Positions 8,511 to 16,693 of a stretch of 19,607 bases of DNA are shown in pieces (the first letter of the stretch is position 1; the number at the start of each line of letters is the position of its first letter). Position numbers and translations under genes: made by a program. The DNA comes from DASWHX01 sp036397995 (GTDB lineage: Bacteria > Bacteroidota > Bacteroidia > Cytophagales > Cyclobacteriaceae). The stretch covers positions 1 through 19,607 of the forward strand of contig DASWHX010000088.1 of the NCBI GenBank assembly GCA_036397995.1. The letters are read 5' to 3'. The notes under the pieces were generated by a model. It was not told the DNA's origin, searched no databases, and was given only the letters and a program-made list of their open reading frames with translations.

Positions 8511-9203
8511 TCAAACGGGCTGTAGTTTCATTACAAAATGATCTTCTTCATCCTGATAAATGATTTGCATCTTCCAGCCGTGGGAGTTACAGACGGATCT
8601 CAAAGTTGTAATGTCCAGGTAAAGCCAATTGAACCACGCACCTTTGCTTCCTTTATATTCAAACTGAAAAGATACTTCGCCAAAGTATTCACTGCTAGTA
8701 GTTTTACGTCCAAGGTAAGAAATATCTGTAGTATCAAACAAAAGCTGGCCACCAGGATTAAGCATGGTTTTGAATTTTTGCAGGGAATCGGTGAGCCCTT
8801 TCAGGCTGCCTACCACTCCGATGCCATTCATTACCATAGTGATGGTATCAAATTTTTCATGCTGATAATTTTTAAAGTCTTCATTCTTAATATTAATTAC
8901 TCCCCGCAAGCGGGCAATTTCAGCAGCGCCTGATGAAATCTCAACAGCGACAACTTCTAAAACTTTTTCCTGGAGAAGCAGGGAATGAGAACCACATCCC
9001 GCGCCTATATCCAAAGTTTTCCCCCGTGCCTGGTCCACCATAACCCATTCATAGTCGGGGATGGCATCCTTTTCACGGTATAATGACTGCGGTAACATTT
9101 CTTCCGCATCGCCGTAATTGGTATTTACGATCAGGGGCGTTGAATCCTTATGGTAATGGAAAGATTTTAGCGCATCGCCAATAATATCAGGAGATGACAT
9201 CAT
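8511..9203 (-). CDS. Class I SAM-dependent methyltransferase
   Basis: A Rossmann-type methyltransferase fold is visible. Motif I is LDIGAGCGSHSLLL (about 64-77), the acidic residue for the SAM ribose is E88 in VVAVEIS, motif II/III is FDTITMVMNGIG (about 118-129), and LNPGGQLLFDTTD (about 148-160) is the post-motif strand. The substrate cannot be told: the N-terminal YGDAEEMLPQSLYRE and the C-terminal half with WFNWLYLDITTL are not diagnostic to me. At 230 residues it is a single-domain enzyme. It follows the DUF4440-like gene by 3 nt and probably shares its message. The stop codon is 18 nt from the convergent gene's stop, with no strong terminator between them. Confidence 0.87.
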   Translation of the reverse strand: MMSSPDIIGDALKSFHYHKDSTPLIVNTNYGDAEEMLPQSLYREKDAIPDYEWVMVDQARGKTLDIGAGCGSHSLLLQEKVLEVVAVEISSGAAEIARLRGVINIKNEDFKNYQHEKFDTITMVMNGIGVVGSLKGLTDSLQKFKTMLNPGGQLLFDTTDISYLGRKTTSSEYFGEVSFQFEYKGSKGAWFNWLYLDITTLRSVCNSHGWKMQIIYQDEEDHFVMKLQPV

Positions 9204-9206
9204 CGT

Positions 9207-9656
9207 CTAGCCTGTGGTATGGTCGGCAACTATAGCCCATTTATCCTTTATCTTTTTCAGGGTTAGAGTGAAAATACCCTCAAGATCTTCCAAAGATTCT
9301 CTTTCCAAATAGAATTTTCCCACTACCAAATAAACTTCATCAGAAATTTTTCGCATTTCCATTATATCAAACTTCAATTCACCCATAGCCGACTTATCGG
9401 AATATCTCTCCTTGTATCCTTCAAGAGTATTTTGATACCCGTAAGTAATTCCTGACCTCCCGATAAATATTAAACTGTCACTTTCCCAATAACCCATCAT
9501 GAAACATTCAATATTTCCCAGGTTCCAGCAGATAGTCTGGCGGTTAAGCAACGATCTGATTTCTGATACATCCAGGTTTTCTTCTTCCCGGGCGAAATAA
9601 TAATAGACGGCTGTGAGACCCGCAATTACAAGTACAAAGGCTGCAAATTTCTTCAT
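9207..9656 (-). CDS. DUF4440/SnoaL-type NTF2-fold protein with N-terminal membrane anchor
   Basis: After a hydrophobic N-terminus (KKFAAFVLVIAGLTAVYYYF, residues 2-21) comes a compact NTF2-like domain of about 120 residues. Features include ICWNLGNIECFMMGYW, the loop LIFIGRSGITYGYQNTLEGY and the closing strands GIFTLTLKKIKDKWAIVADH, all typical of the DUF4440/SnoaL group. These folds have a cavity used by various enzymes and binding proteins; no catalytic dyad can be named here. The anchor suggests it faces the periplasm. It is the first gene of a two-gene unit with the methyltransferase, 3 nt apart, and divergent from the acpH-like gene over a 63-nt spacer. Confidence 0.82.
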   Translation of the reverse strand: MKKFAAFVLVIAGLTAVYYYFAREEENLDVSEIRSLLNRQTICWNLGNIECFMMGYWESDSLIFIGRSGITYGYQNTLEGYKERYSDKSAMGELKFDIMEMRKISDEVYLVVGKFYLERESLEDLEGIFTLTLKKIKDKWAIVADHTTG

Positions 9657-9719
9657 AGAACCGTTATTAAGACATAATAAAGCTACATATAAATCTGATT
9701 TTGCTTAACTTTATTGAAT

Positions 9720-10328
9720 ATGAATTTACTTGCTCATTTGCATCTTTCCGGAGATTCCGATAATATCCGTATCGGCAATTTCATCGGCGACTTCGTGAGA
9801 GGTAACCCAAAGGGAGTATTTCCACCACTGGTTTGCAAGGGGATTTTAATGCACCGGATGATTGATGAATACACCGACCAACATGAAATTGTGAGAGCCA
9901 GCAAATCGAAGTTAAAAGGAAAATACCGTCATTACTCCGGAGTGATAGTGGATATTTTTTACGACCATTTTCTGGCTGTGAACTGGAATACCTTTTCCAA
10001 ACAATCGCTGGAAGAATTTACTCAGGAGTGCTATAGCTTATTAAATGACCACCAGGAAATCCTGCCGCCGAAAGTTAATTACATGATTAAATACATGGTC
10101 AAAGAAAACTGGCTTTTCAATTATAGGCATCTGGAAGGAATTGGGAGGTCATTATTCGGGATGAGCCGCAGAACGAAATTTGACAGCAAGATGGATCAGG
10201 CTATCAAGGAATTGGAATTACACTATAAGGATTTTCAAAATGAATTTCTTGCTTTCTATCCTCAGTTAAGGCAAAAGGCCGATGAGTTTCTGGAAGAGGT
10301 GGGTGGGAAAAAGGTAGGAATAAGATGA
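9720..10328 (+). CDS. acpH: Acyl carrier protein phosphodiesterase family protein (AcpH/DUF479)
   Basis: Family members remove the 4'-phosphopantetheine group from holo-ACP, resetting it to apo-ACP. The ATG at 9720 gives the usual N-terminus MNLLAHLHLS (an in-frame TTG at 9714 is unlikely). Conserved metal-site and fold residues of this HD-like family are present: D24 in GNFIGDFVRG, H45 and D49 in HRMIDEYTDQH, and D78 with D82-H83 in VIVDIFYDHFLAVNW. A length of 202 residues is about that of E. coli AcpH (193). The gene is alone on its strand. Downstream is the repeat array at 10352-10860, not another gene. The family assignment is firm; ACP hydrolysis in this organism is inferred from the family. 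Confidence 0.88.
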   Translation: MNLLAHLHLSGDSDNIRIGNFIGDFVRGNPKGVFPPLVCKGILMHRMIDEYTDQHEIVRASKSKLKGKYRHYSGVIVDIFYDHFLAVNWNTFSKQSLEEFTQECYSLLNDHQEILPPKVNYMIKYMVKENWLFNYRHLEGIGRSLFGMSRRTKFDSKMDQAIKELELHYKDFQNEFLAFYPQLRQKADEFLEEVGGKKVGIR

Positions 10329-10351
10329 GTGTAACGGAGAGTGCTGGTGAC

Positions 10352-10860
10352 AAACTTTTTTCCTCCCGCTGATAACCGCGGAACTTTTCTAAAAAGAAAT
10401 AAAACTCCAGGTTATTTTATCCTGACCAATTTCAGCGAAAATCTGCGCTATCTTGCCGGAAAACTTTTTTACTCCCGCTGATTCCGCTGATAACCGCAGA
10501 ACTTTTCTAAAAAGAAATAAAACTCCAGGTTATTGTATCCTGACCAATTTCAGCGAAAATCTGCGCTATCTTGCCGGAAAACTTTTTTACTCCCGCTGAT
10601 TCCGCTGATAACCGCAGAACTTTTCTAAAAAGAAATAAAACTCCGGGTTATTGTACCCTGCCCAATTTTCAGCGAAAATCCGCACTATCTTGCCGGGAAA
10701 ACTTTTTTCCTCCCGCTGATCTCGCTGATAACCGCAGAACTTTTCCGGAGCATTCTGCACAAATCCGCGCAATCTGCGGGAGCTTTTTTTTAATTCCGCT
10801 GATTCCGCTGATAACCGCAGAACTTTTCCAAAAAAGAATTAAAACTCCGGTTATTGTCAC
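10352..10860. repeat. Array of five degenerate copies of a ~118-bp repeat
   Basis: Copies lie at 10352-10460 (109 bp), 10461-10578 (118), 10579-10698 (120), 10699-10781 (83, centre missing) and 10782-10860 (about 79, 3' part missing). Each begins with aaactttttt or its like, then a doubled 9-mer (cccgctgat-tccgctgat), then aaccgcagaactttt. Full copies go on through an A-rich stretch to cagcgaaaatctgcgcta and tcttgccgg. Copies 2 and 3 are nearly identical over the first 70 bp; copies 4 and 5 are more diverged. Copy 1 lacks one of the two 9-mers. Short open frames on both strands here arise from the repetition and have no start signals or protein-like composition. The array fills the convergent gap between the acpH-like gene and the lipoprotein gene. 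Confidence 0.93.
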
Positions 10861-10938
10861 ATTTCGATTTAAGATGAAACCTCCCCCTGACTCTTCCTTG
10901 AAAAGTGGTGGGAAATTGTTTGAGATTTGATTCAGGAT

Positions 10939-11535
10939 TCAGAAGTCAGCAGCTTTATTGTATTTATCCAGTAATACCTTCCACTTCCGGGCGTTTTCAG
11001 CTGAAGGAATGATTTCTCCATTTGGATATAACTCCTGAATTTCAATGGAGTCGTTTCTTAATACCCACTCAACCACGGGTTTCAAATGAACTGCTGTCAT
11101 TGTGTTGGAAGGATCCCAGACGATCAGGATCTCCTTAATCAAATTTTCCTCGTCAAACCAATAGGTTCGCTTTGTTTTGGTAGGTCCCTTTCCAATTAGC
11201 GAATAAAAATCGTTAAACTCATAAAATATTCCGGAAACAGAATGGATTTCATCGTCAGGGATTAAGCTGTCATATTTTATATAAGCATTCATTTCCTGAT
11301 CCCATTCGGTCCAAATTCCGGATGCCGGCACCCCTTTCAACTGAATGTTGCCCGCTCCGGTTTTCTTATCAAACCAAGTGTACACAGTGTCGGCCATATA
11401 TTGCCAGTGAGAATTATCTTTAGCGGCTTTTGCTTCCAAATAATTCTGCAATTGAATGACCAGGTTTGAGCTATTATTTTCAACGCGGCAAGAAAATGCT
11501 AAAATCAAAGCAGCGAAAAGCAAGATTTTTTTCAT
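10939..11535 (-). CDS. Small lipoprotein, NTF2-like domain possible
   Basis: The N-terminus MKKILLFAALILAFSCRVENN is a lipoprotein signal peptide: a basic start, a hydrophobic run and a cysteine at residue 16, with A-F-S before it, a loose but acceptable lipobox. The mature part of about 180 residues is hydrophilic, with WQYMADTVYTWFD, GIWTEWDQEMNAY and VSGIFYEFNDFYSLIG. The strand pattern and the aromatic-rich helices recall SnoaL/NTF2-like domains, but I cannot prove that by eye. No enzymatic motif is evident. It stands 142 nt downstream of the large propeller gene on the same strand, so it could be read from the same message or from its own promoter. Confidence 0.75.
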   Translation of the reverse strand: MKKILLFAALILAFSCRVENNSSNLVIQLQNYLEAKAAKDNSHWQYMADTVYTWFDKKTGAGNIQLKGVPASGIWTEWDQEMNAYIKYDSLIPDDEIHSVSGIFYEFNDFYSLIGKGPTKTKRTYWFDEENLIKEILIVWDPSNTMTAVHLKPVVEWVLRNDSIEIQELYPNGEIIPSAENARKWKVLLDKYNKAADF

Positions 11536-11677
11536 TTGTAAAGATAAAATTCTATGGTATCAGATTTTGTTAATAAATTTTAAATAAAATGTTGACCTCC
11601 TAAAGCAGTCCTTCGGAAAGGATTTTGAAAAAAAAGCTGCAGTGTCTTTCAGTTCTCCTAACATAATAAGCAGATTC

Positions 11678-14476
11678 TTATCTTAATTCGAAGGTTGTAG
11701 TAGCGGTCGAGGTTCCGTTTTTCAACTCTATCGTATACTTACCCCTTTCTATGTATGATAAATTGCCGGTTGCTTTCCCTTTCTTATCATATTCCGTTTT
11801 CTTCAAATCCCAGCTCAATTTCTGAAATCCTTTTTTACCACTTGCCTTCATCTCTCTTAAAACCTCACCCTTTTCTGTTTTTATGGTAACAGTTATTTCA
11901 TTTGCAGGAATTCCCACGTAATACATTATTGAAGTTGAAGGCGTGAAGGGTTCCGTATATTCATTTCTGCGCTCACCCCATCGGCCAAAGTATCGCATGC
12001 TTTCCATCTCAAATGCAATTACCGGTGTTGATTCACCCTTTTCCGCTACCGCTTGTAACGGCTTTGCATCCGCCACGTAAACACTTCTGCCATGAGTACC
12101 TACCACCAGTTCGTAGTCCCTGGGGTGCACTACCATGTCGTAGGATGGTGCATTGGGAATGCCTGAAAGCAGTGACCAGGTTTTACCTTTATCAAAGCTA
12201 ACATAAGAACCTATATCTAACCCTGTGTATAATAATTCAGGCTGCACGGGATCCTGAATGATTACATTCGCTACCGATTCCGGCAGATTTCCTTTTACAG
12301 AAGTCCAGGTTTTTCCGTAATCCGCACTCATGTACACATACGTCTTGAAATCATCTTCCCGGTAGCCATTCAGTGCTGCAAAGACGGTACCTTCATCATG
12401 TGGAGATGCAAATACTCCACTAACCCATTTCCGCACAGGCAATCCATTATTAATCAGTTCCCAGCTTCCGCCACCATTTTTGGTAACCTGAATATTTCCA
12501 TCATCCGTTCCAATGTAAACCAGCCCGAATTTAAATTTTGATTCAGACATACTGGTAATAGTAGAATAAGGCACATTTCCATTTGGCAGATTTTTAGTTA
12601 AATCTCCACTAATAGATTCCCAGTCGTCACCCTGATTCATACTGCGATAGACTTTTTGCGCAGCCATATAAATAACATCCGCATTGTGCGGGCTGATCAT
12701 GATGGGTGTTCTCCAGTTGTAGCGCAACGGTGGCTCGCCGATATCATGCCGCGGCGTAATTCTGGATGGGCGCCCGTCGGGTTCTAAATTCAGCCGCATA
12801 TAAAATCCAAACTGTGAGCCGGCGTAAACGGTATTGGAATTTCGGGGATCCGCGTATACAAACATGCCATCACCTCCAAAAATTCCATCCCAGGATTCAG
12901 TTCTATTTGGAATAGAGGTTGAAGATCCTTTCCGAACGCCGTTATCTTGTAATCCACCATAAACATTATAGGGCTTTTCCATGTCAACGCTAATGCTATA
13001 GAATTGTCCGACAGATACGTTATTTATATGCAGCCAGCTTGCACCTTCATCATAACTTTGATACAGGCCACCGTCATTACCTAACAGCAAATGCTCGGGA
13101 TCATCGGGGTTTATCCATAAGGCCTGGTGATCCACGTGAACCCGGCCCATAGTATCCAGCCGGTGATAGGTTTTCCCTCCATCCAGTGATTTGAGTAATG
13201 GGACACCGAAAATGTAAATCTTGTCGGAGTCTTTGGGATCTACCCTTACTTCCCCAAAATAATACCCGTAAGTAAAATAAACGCCATCAAGGGCGTAGGA
13301 ATTTGCTTTGCTCCAGGTTTTACCTCCGTCATCGGAACGGTAGACTTCCGCACCTTTCACGTTAGTATTAAACAGGGCCGCGTTTGCGTCACCAAAATAT
13401 TCTGCCAATGCTTTCGGCTCATATTTACCGGACCTCACCTCACGCTTAACCACTCTTGCATTATATTTTTGAGGATACCCGCTGCTGCGAATAAAAGCAT
13501 CAAGTTTCTTGTCATCAAGGGCCTGGAATTGATCTCTGGTCATGCTAATAAAATCCTGAATTTGAAGACTGCCATCCGAAGGTCTTACTACTTCTTCACG
13601 AGTTTCCTCCTGGTTATCCAATAACGCGTATACGATATCAGGATTTGACGCGGAAATTTCCAGCCCAATCCTGCCAACCCCATTTCCTTCCGGGAATCCC
13701 GCGGCGGATTTTACCCATGTATTTCCACCGTCCTCTGATCTGTAAATGGACGAACCCGGCCCGCCTTCTTTGAAATCCCAGGCCTTTCTGGAACGTTCCC
13801 AGGTTGAAGCCAATAATTGATTTGGATTTTGCGGATGTAGAACCAGGTCTATGGCACCGGTGCTGTCATTGACAAATAAAGTTTTGTGCCAGGTTTTCCC
13901 TCCGTCAGTAGATTTATAAATCCCACGGTCAACATTGTTAGTATATAATGCACCCAATGAGGCAACCCAAACGGTTTCCGGATTTGTCGGATGAACTATT
14001 ATTCTTCCAATGTGCTGTGTATTGCTGAGCCCAAGATGACTCCATGTTTTTCCCCCATCATTTGAGCGGTAAATTCCCGAGCCCGCATAACTTGACCTGC
14101 TGCTGTTTTTTTCACCCGTTCCAACATAAATAATTTGGGGGTTTGATGGCGCAAGGGCAAAATCACCGATACCCAGGAATCCCTGGTTCTCAAAAATGGG
14201 ATCGAAAGTAATGCCATTATTTTTCGTGTAGAAGATTCCGCCGGAAGCATATCCAACATAGTAATGCTTGGGGTTTCCGGGTACAACTTCGATATCAGAG
14301 ATCCTTCCGCCTTGCTCAACCGGACCAACATTCCGCACCGGATAATTGCTGAGCAGTGAATTAGCCAGCTGGTCGCTTCTTGATTTTACTGCGGCTTCGA
14401 TATCGGCATTCTGACAGTAAGCATTAATGCTCAGAAGGAAAATGAAACTAAAAATTATGCAAGTTAGATTCTTCAT
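11678..14476 (-). CDS. Large secreted VPS10/sortilin-type Asp-box propeller protein
   Basis: This gene encodes a 932-residue exported protein. The ATG at 14476 starts a proper signal peptide (MKNLTCIIFSFIFLLSINAYC, cleavage near Q-N-A); the longer frame from 14509 adds 11 residues before it and is rejected. About ten Asp-box motifs are spread over the length: SNDGGKTW, STDGGKTW, SEDGGNTW, SDDGGKTW, SLDGGKTY, SYDEGASW, SMNQGDDW, KNGGGSW, SADYGKTW and SFDKGKTW. They form one or two beta-propellers. A helical insert of about 85 residues (around 285-370, QFQALDDKKLDAFIRSSGY) interrupts the first blades. The last 100 residues form an Ig-like strand domain (ITVTIKTEKGEVLREM, LSWDLKKTEYD) without an obvious type IX sorting signal. 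VDHQALW, NDGGLYQ and GGLQDNG link it to the protein at the left window edge. Ligand or enzymatic activity is unknown. Confidence 0.9.
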   Translation of the reverse strand: MKNLTCIIFSFIFLLSINAYCQNADIEAAVKSRSDQLANSLLSNYPVRNVGPVEQGGRISDIEVVPGNPKHYYVGYASGGIFYTKNNGITFDPIFENQGFLGIGDFALAPSNPQIIYVGTGEKNSSRSSYAGSGIYRSNDGGKTWSHLGLSNTQHIGRIIVHPTNPETVWVASLGALYTNNVDRGIYKSTDGGKTWHKTLFVNDSTGAIDLVLHPQNPNQLLASTWERSRKAWDFKEGGPGSSIYRSEDGGNTWVKSAAGFPEGNGVGRIGLEISASNPDIVYALLDNQEETREEVVRPSDGSLQIQDFISMTRDQFQALDDKKLDAFIRSSGYPQKYNARVVKREVRSGKYEPKALAEYFGDANAALFNTNVKGAEVYRSDDGGKTWSKANSYALDGVYFTYGYYFGEVRVDPKDSDKIYIFGVPLLKSLDGGKTYHRLDTMGRVHVDHQALWINPDDPEHLLLGNDGGLYQSYDEGASWLHINNVSVGQFYSISVDMEKPYNVYGGLQDNGVRKGSSTSIPNRTESWDGIFGGDGMFVYADPRNSNTVYAGSQFGFYMRLNLEPDGRPSRITPRHDIGEPPLRYNWRTPIMISPHNADVIYMAAQKVYRSMNQGDDWESISGDLTKNLPNGNVPYSTITSMSESKFKFGLVYIGTDDGNIQVTKNGGGSWELINNGLPVRKWVSGVFASPHDEGTVFAALNGYREDDFKTYVYMSADYGKTWTSVKGNLPESVANVIIQDPVQPELLYTGLDIGSYVSFDKGKTWSLLSGIPNAPSYDMVVHPRDYELVVGTHGRSVYVADAKPLQAVAEKGESTPVIAFEMESMRYFGRWGERRNEYTEPFTPSTSIMYYVGIPANEITVTIKTEKGEVLREMKASGKKGFQKLSWDLKKTEYDKKGKATGNLSYIERGKYTIELKNGTSTATTTFELR

Positions 14477-14525
14477 ATAGGTTAGATTTAGGGCTTTAAA
14501 AATAAGCAATTATCTTTAGCGATCA

Positions 14526-14966
14526 ATGATTGTTTGCAAACCAAAACCCGCTTCATTATTTTCTCTTGGGATCTTTTCCATAGGCGGTATTGCCGTGGGA
14601 GGTTTCAGTTTCCGGATTATTCTAACCCAGATCAATGTCCCATGGTACCACTACCTGGCAGCACTAACCTTGTTCCCATTAGCCATTGTTATCTTTGTCA
14701 GGATTTTCTGGACTTATAAGCGTGTGGAATTTGGAAGAGAAATGGTATCAGTAAGTTATCCCTTTCGATTTTTCTTATTCTCCATCCCATTAAAAGAAAT
14801 AAAAACCTGGAAGGAGACTAGGGTAAAAACTAAAACAGGAAACTACAGGGAAATAGATATTATTTCCGGCAGCAGGAAGGTGTCCATTAACCTGCAGGAG
14901 CATTCGCATTACCTTGAGGCGTTGAAATATTTGGAAAAGAAGGCCGCCAAAACTAAAGTCCGATGA
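14526..14966 (+). CDS. Two-span membrane protein with PH-like C-terminal domain
   Basis: Two hydrophobic segments (about 9-33 and 40-62) are followed by a cytosolic domain of about 80 residues. That domain has the strand pattern of bacterial PH (YdbS/YvbH-like) modules: VEFGREMVSVSYPF, IPLKEIKTWKETRV, YREIDIISGSRKVSI and a final helix YLEALKYLEKKAA. I see no enzymatic motif. The start lies only 49 nt from the divergent propeller gene. Its stop overlaps the start of the DUF819 gene by 4 nt (ATGA), so translation is coupled and the two products may work together at the membrane. The PH assignment rests on layout rather than on a signature and is tentative. Confidence 0.72.
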   Translation: MIVCKPKPASLFSLGIFSIGGIAVGGFSFRIILTQINVPWYHYLAALTLFPLAIVIFVRIFWTYKRVEFGREMVSVSYPFRFFLFSIPLKEIKTWKETRVKTKTGNYREIDIISGSRKVSINLQEHSHYLEALKYLEKKAAKTKVR

Positions 14967-16123
14967 AAGAATTCATCACTAATCCACTTTATATTTTTTC
15001 CATGATTGCCGCCCTGATTATTATTTCAGAATGGCTGGTGAAAAAGACGATTCTCAAAGCCGGTGGAACCGCGTTGCTGGTAATAATTTTGATGGCCATT
15101 GTTACTAACACCGGTTTTGCGCCACCAGGTACAGAAGCCGGCAATGTTTATGGAGTTATCCAAAATTACATGGCACCTCTTGCTATTTTTTATTTGTTGC
15201 TTGATGTAAATCTTAAAAACCTTTCGAAGGCGGGGTTACCCATGCTGCTGATGTTTTTTATTGGTTCTGCCGGCACTTTCGTTGGCTGCCTTGTTGCCTA
15301 TTTTCTGGTTCCTGAAATGAAAGAGTTCGGAGAGTTCTCAGCTCCGCTGTCAGGAATGTTCGCGGCAACCTATACGGGTGGCGGCTTAAATTTTAATGCG
15401 GTGGCCTTGCATTACGGGATGATGGAACAAGGAAATCTTTTTGCCGGCGCAGTCGCTGTGGATAATGTAATGACCACCTTGTGGATCATTGTGACTATTC
15501 AGGGTCCCCTGATTTTGCAACGTTTTTTTCCAAGGACTAATAAGGTAAAAGCAGAAACAAAGAGTTTAGACAAAGAAATCATAGAAGATCATATTCAGTT
15601 TAATTCTTTTGCTGAACTAATTTTTTGGGGAATACTTATTCTTTTGATATCCAATTCTCTGAGTAATTATATTCAATCTGCATTTAATTTTACGATACCT
15701 TCCATTCTTATTCTCACCACTTTTTCATTGGTTATGGCCCAGATAAAACGATTTCATACAATGAAAGGAAATCAAACCCTCGGCTTGTACCTGGTGTATT
15801 TCTTTCTGGCTACAGTTGGCGCGTATTGCGAAATTCCAACTATGATTGGCCTGGGGTCCCTGGCCATGACTTTATTTCTTTTTGTGTTGATTGCAATGGT
15901 TATTCATGGGCTGGTAATTTTTGGAACAGGTGCACTCTTAAAAATGGATTGGCACCTGGTTGCCATCGCCTCACAGGCAAATATTGGAGGACAATCCACG
16001 GCGATGGCTCTTGCCAAGAGCTTCGGCAAGAATGATCTCATCCTTCCCGCTATTTTAGTCGGCACGCTTGGAAATGGATTGGGCACCTATTTGGGATTCT
16101 TGTTGGCAGCAATGTTAGGCTAA
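14963..16123 (+). CDS. DUF819 (YjcL-type) multi-pass membrane protein
   Basis: The 386-residue protein has about ten or eleven hydrophobic segments and internal two-fold symmetry. A glycine/asparagine-rich motif occurs in each half: YTGGGLNFNAVA (about 137-148) and ANIGGQSTAMALA followed by GTLGNGLGTYLG near the C-terminus. These mark the DUF819 family, which resembles other sodium- or anion-linked carriers built of inverted repeats; no substrate is established. A hydrophilic loop (about 196-211) separates the halves. It is translationally coupled with the PH-like gene upstream and followed after 72 nt by the TerB-like gene on the same strand. Confidence 0.9.
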   Translation: MKEFITNPLYIFSMIAALIIISEWLVKKTILKAGGTALLVIILMAIVTNTGFAPPGTEAGNVYGVIQNYMAPLAIFYLLLDVNLKNLSKAGLPMLLMFFIGSAGTFVGCLVAYFLVPEMKEFGEFSAPLSGMFAATYTGGGLNFNAVALHYGMMEQGNLFAGAVAVDNVMTTLWIIVTIQGPLILQRFFPRTNKVKAETKSLDKEIIEDHIQFNSFAELIFWGILILLISNSLSNYIQSAFNFTIPSILILTTFSLVMAQIKRFHTMKGNQTLGLYLVYFFLATVGAYCEIPTMIGLGSLAMTLFLFVLIAMVIHGLVIFGTGALLKMDWHLVAIASQANIGGQSTAMALAKSFGKNDLILPAILVGTLGNGLGTYLGFLLAAMLG

Positions 16124-16195
16124 GACTTTTTGTCTCATCTATTGCCATTGGAATGAATTTTCTTACCTTGTAATTTCATTAATCAACAATCGGTC

Positions 16196-16618
16196 ATGTT
16201 CTCCTTCTTCAGAAAATCAAATAAAAATGCGGTGCTAAATGAAAGCTTCAATAAACTTTACGGGTTTACTCAAGACCAGAAGACGGCGATACTTGTTAGC
16301 CTCTATGAAGTTGCAAATTCTGATGATGAGTTCCACCCTAAAGAAACGGAATATCATAGAAAGATAGGCGGCTACCTGGGTCTTAATTACAGTGCCAGGA
16401 AATTGAAAGATTTACTCGCGAGAGACCGGGATCGAATCTACAAATTGCTGGATAATATGAATGAATCCCAAAAGGACTGGTATGTTATAACCGTTTTAGG
16501 GATGATTTATTCTGATGGTACTATAATTCAGGAAGAATTAAATCATGTTATTAGTTTTTTGAAAGGGATCGGTTTTTCTGAGGAGCGGATCCGTAGGAAT
16601 ATGGTGAATGAACAGTGA
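16196..16618 (+). CDS. TerB-like (tellurite-resistance-type) helical domain protein
   Basis: The protein has 140 residues, all predicted helix by eye, without a signal peptide. Two similar acidic helix-loop segments are visible: AILVSLYEVANSDDEFHPKE (about 31-50) and VLGMIYSDGTIIQEELN (about 100-116), followed by a glycine turn and helix (LKGIGFSEERIRRNM). That is the TerB fold, where acidic residues bind divalent metal in known members. Many TerB-domain proteins act in membrane stress or phage response, but this short single-domain type occurs widely as a housekeeping gene, and no ter operon is near. Its last codons (GAACAG-TGA) lie inside the heptamer repeat at 16610-16630, so the original C-terminus may have been altered. 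Confidence 0.8.
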   Translation: MFSFFRKSNKNAVLNESFNKLYGFTQDQKTAILVSLYEVANSDDEFHPKETEYHRKIGGYLGLNYSARKLKDLLARDRDRIYKLLDNMNESQKDWYVITVLGMIYSDGTIIQEELNHVISFLKGIGFSEERIRRNMVNEQ

Positions 16619-16630
16619 GCAGTGAACAGT
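16610..16630. repeat. Three tandem heptamers at the TerB-like gene stop
   Basis: GAACAGT, GAGCAGT, GAACAGT follow each other directly. The stop codon of the TerB-like gene is created by the first/second unit junction (CAG TGA). The repeat marks the border between normal chromosome and the decayed mobile zone. Confidence 0.85.
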
Positions 16631-16662
16631 CATACTTTGCCGATAGTTAAAATTTAAGTGAG

Positions 16663-16693
16663 AGTAAAATTTCCTCACCATAGTAATTTTACT
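16663..16693. other. AT-rich inverted repeat, possible convergent terminator
   Basis: AGTAAAATT (16663-16671) pairs with AATTTTACT (16685-16693) over a 13-nt loop, 45 nt past the TerB-like stop and beyond the end of the RHS relic. A 9-bp stem of A/T-rich pairs with no clean T-run is weak for an intrinsic terminator; it may equally be a remnant of a mobile-element end. Confidence 0.3.

Noticed and set aside
8498..8516. GTTTG/CAAAC hairpin between the convergent genes
   Set aside because: A 5-bp stem that overlaps a stop codon is too weak to call a terminator.
10352..10860. CRISPR array
   Set aside because: The units are adjacent copies of the whole ~118-bp sequence without unique spacers, and no cas gene is present.
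10571..10930. 119-residue open frame on the plus strand in the repeat array
   Set aside because: Its residues simply repeat with the DNA unit (ADSADNRRTF and ADLADNRRTF), minus-strand frames do the same, and there is no start context. It is an artefact of the repeat.
11608..11625. TCCTT-CGGA-AAGGA hairpin upstream of the lipoprotein gene
   Set aside because: A 5-bp stem followed by only a short T-run on the plus strand, where no gene ends; not enough for a terminator.
14477..14525. Promoter-like boxes (TATCTTTA and similar) in the 49-nt divergent spacer
   Set aside because: One mismatch to TAnnTTTG and no matching TTG element; such hits are expected by chance in AT-rich spacers. The same holds for weak boxes at 9657-9719 and 11536-11560.
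16196..16618. TerB-like gene as part of a tellurite/phage-defence ter cluster
   Set aside because: No terC, terD, terZ or related stress genes are nearby; only the single domain is present.
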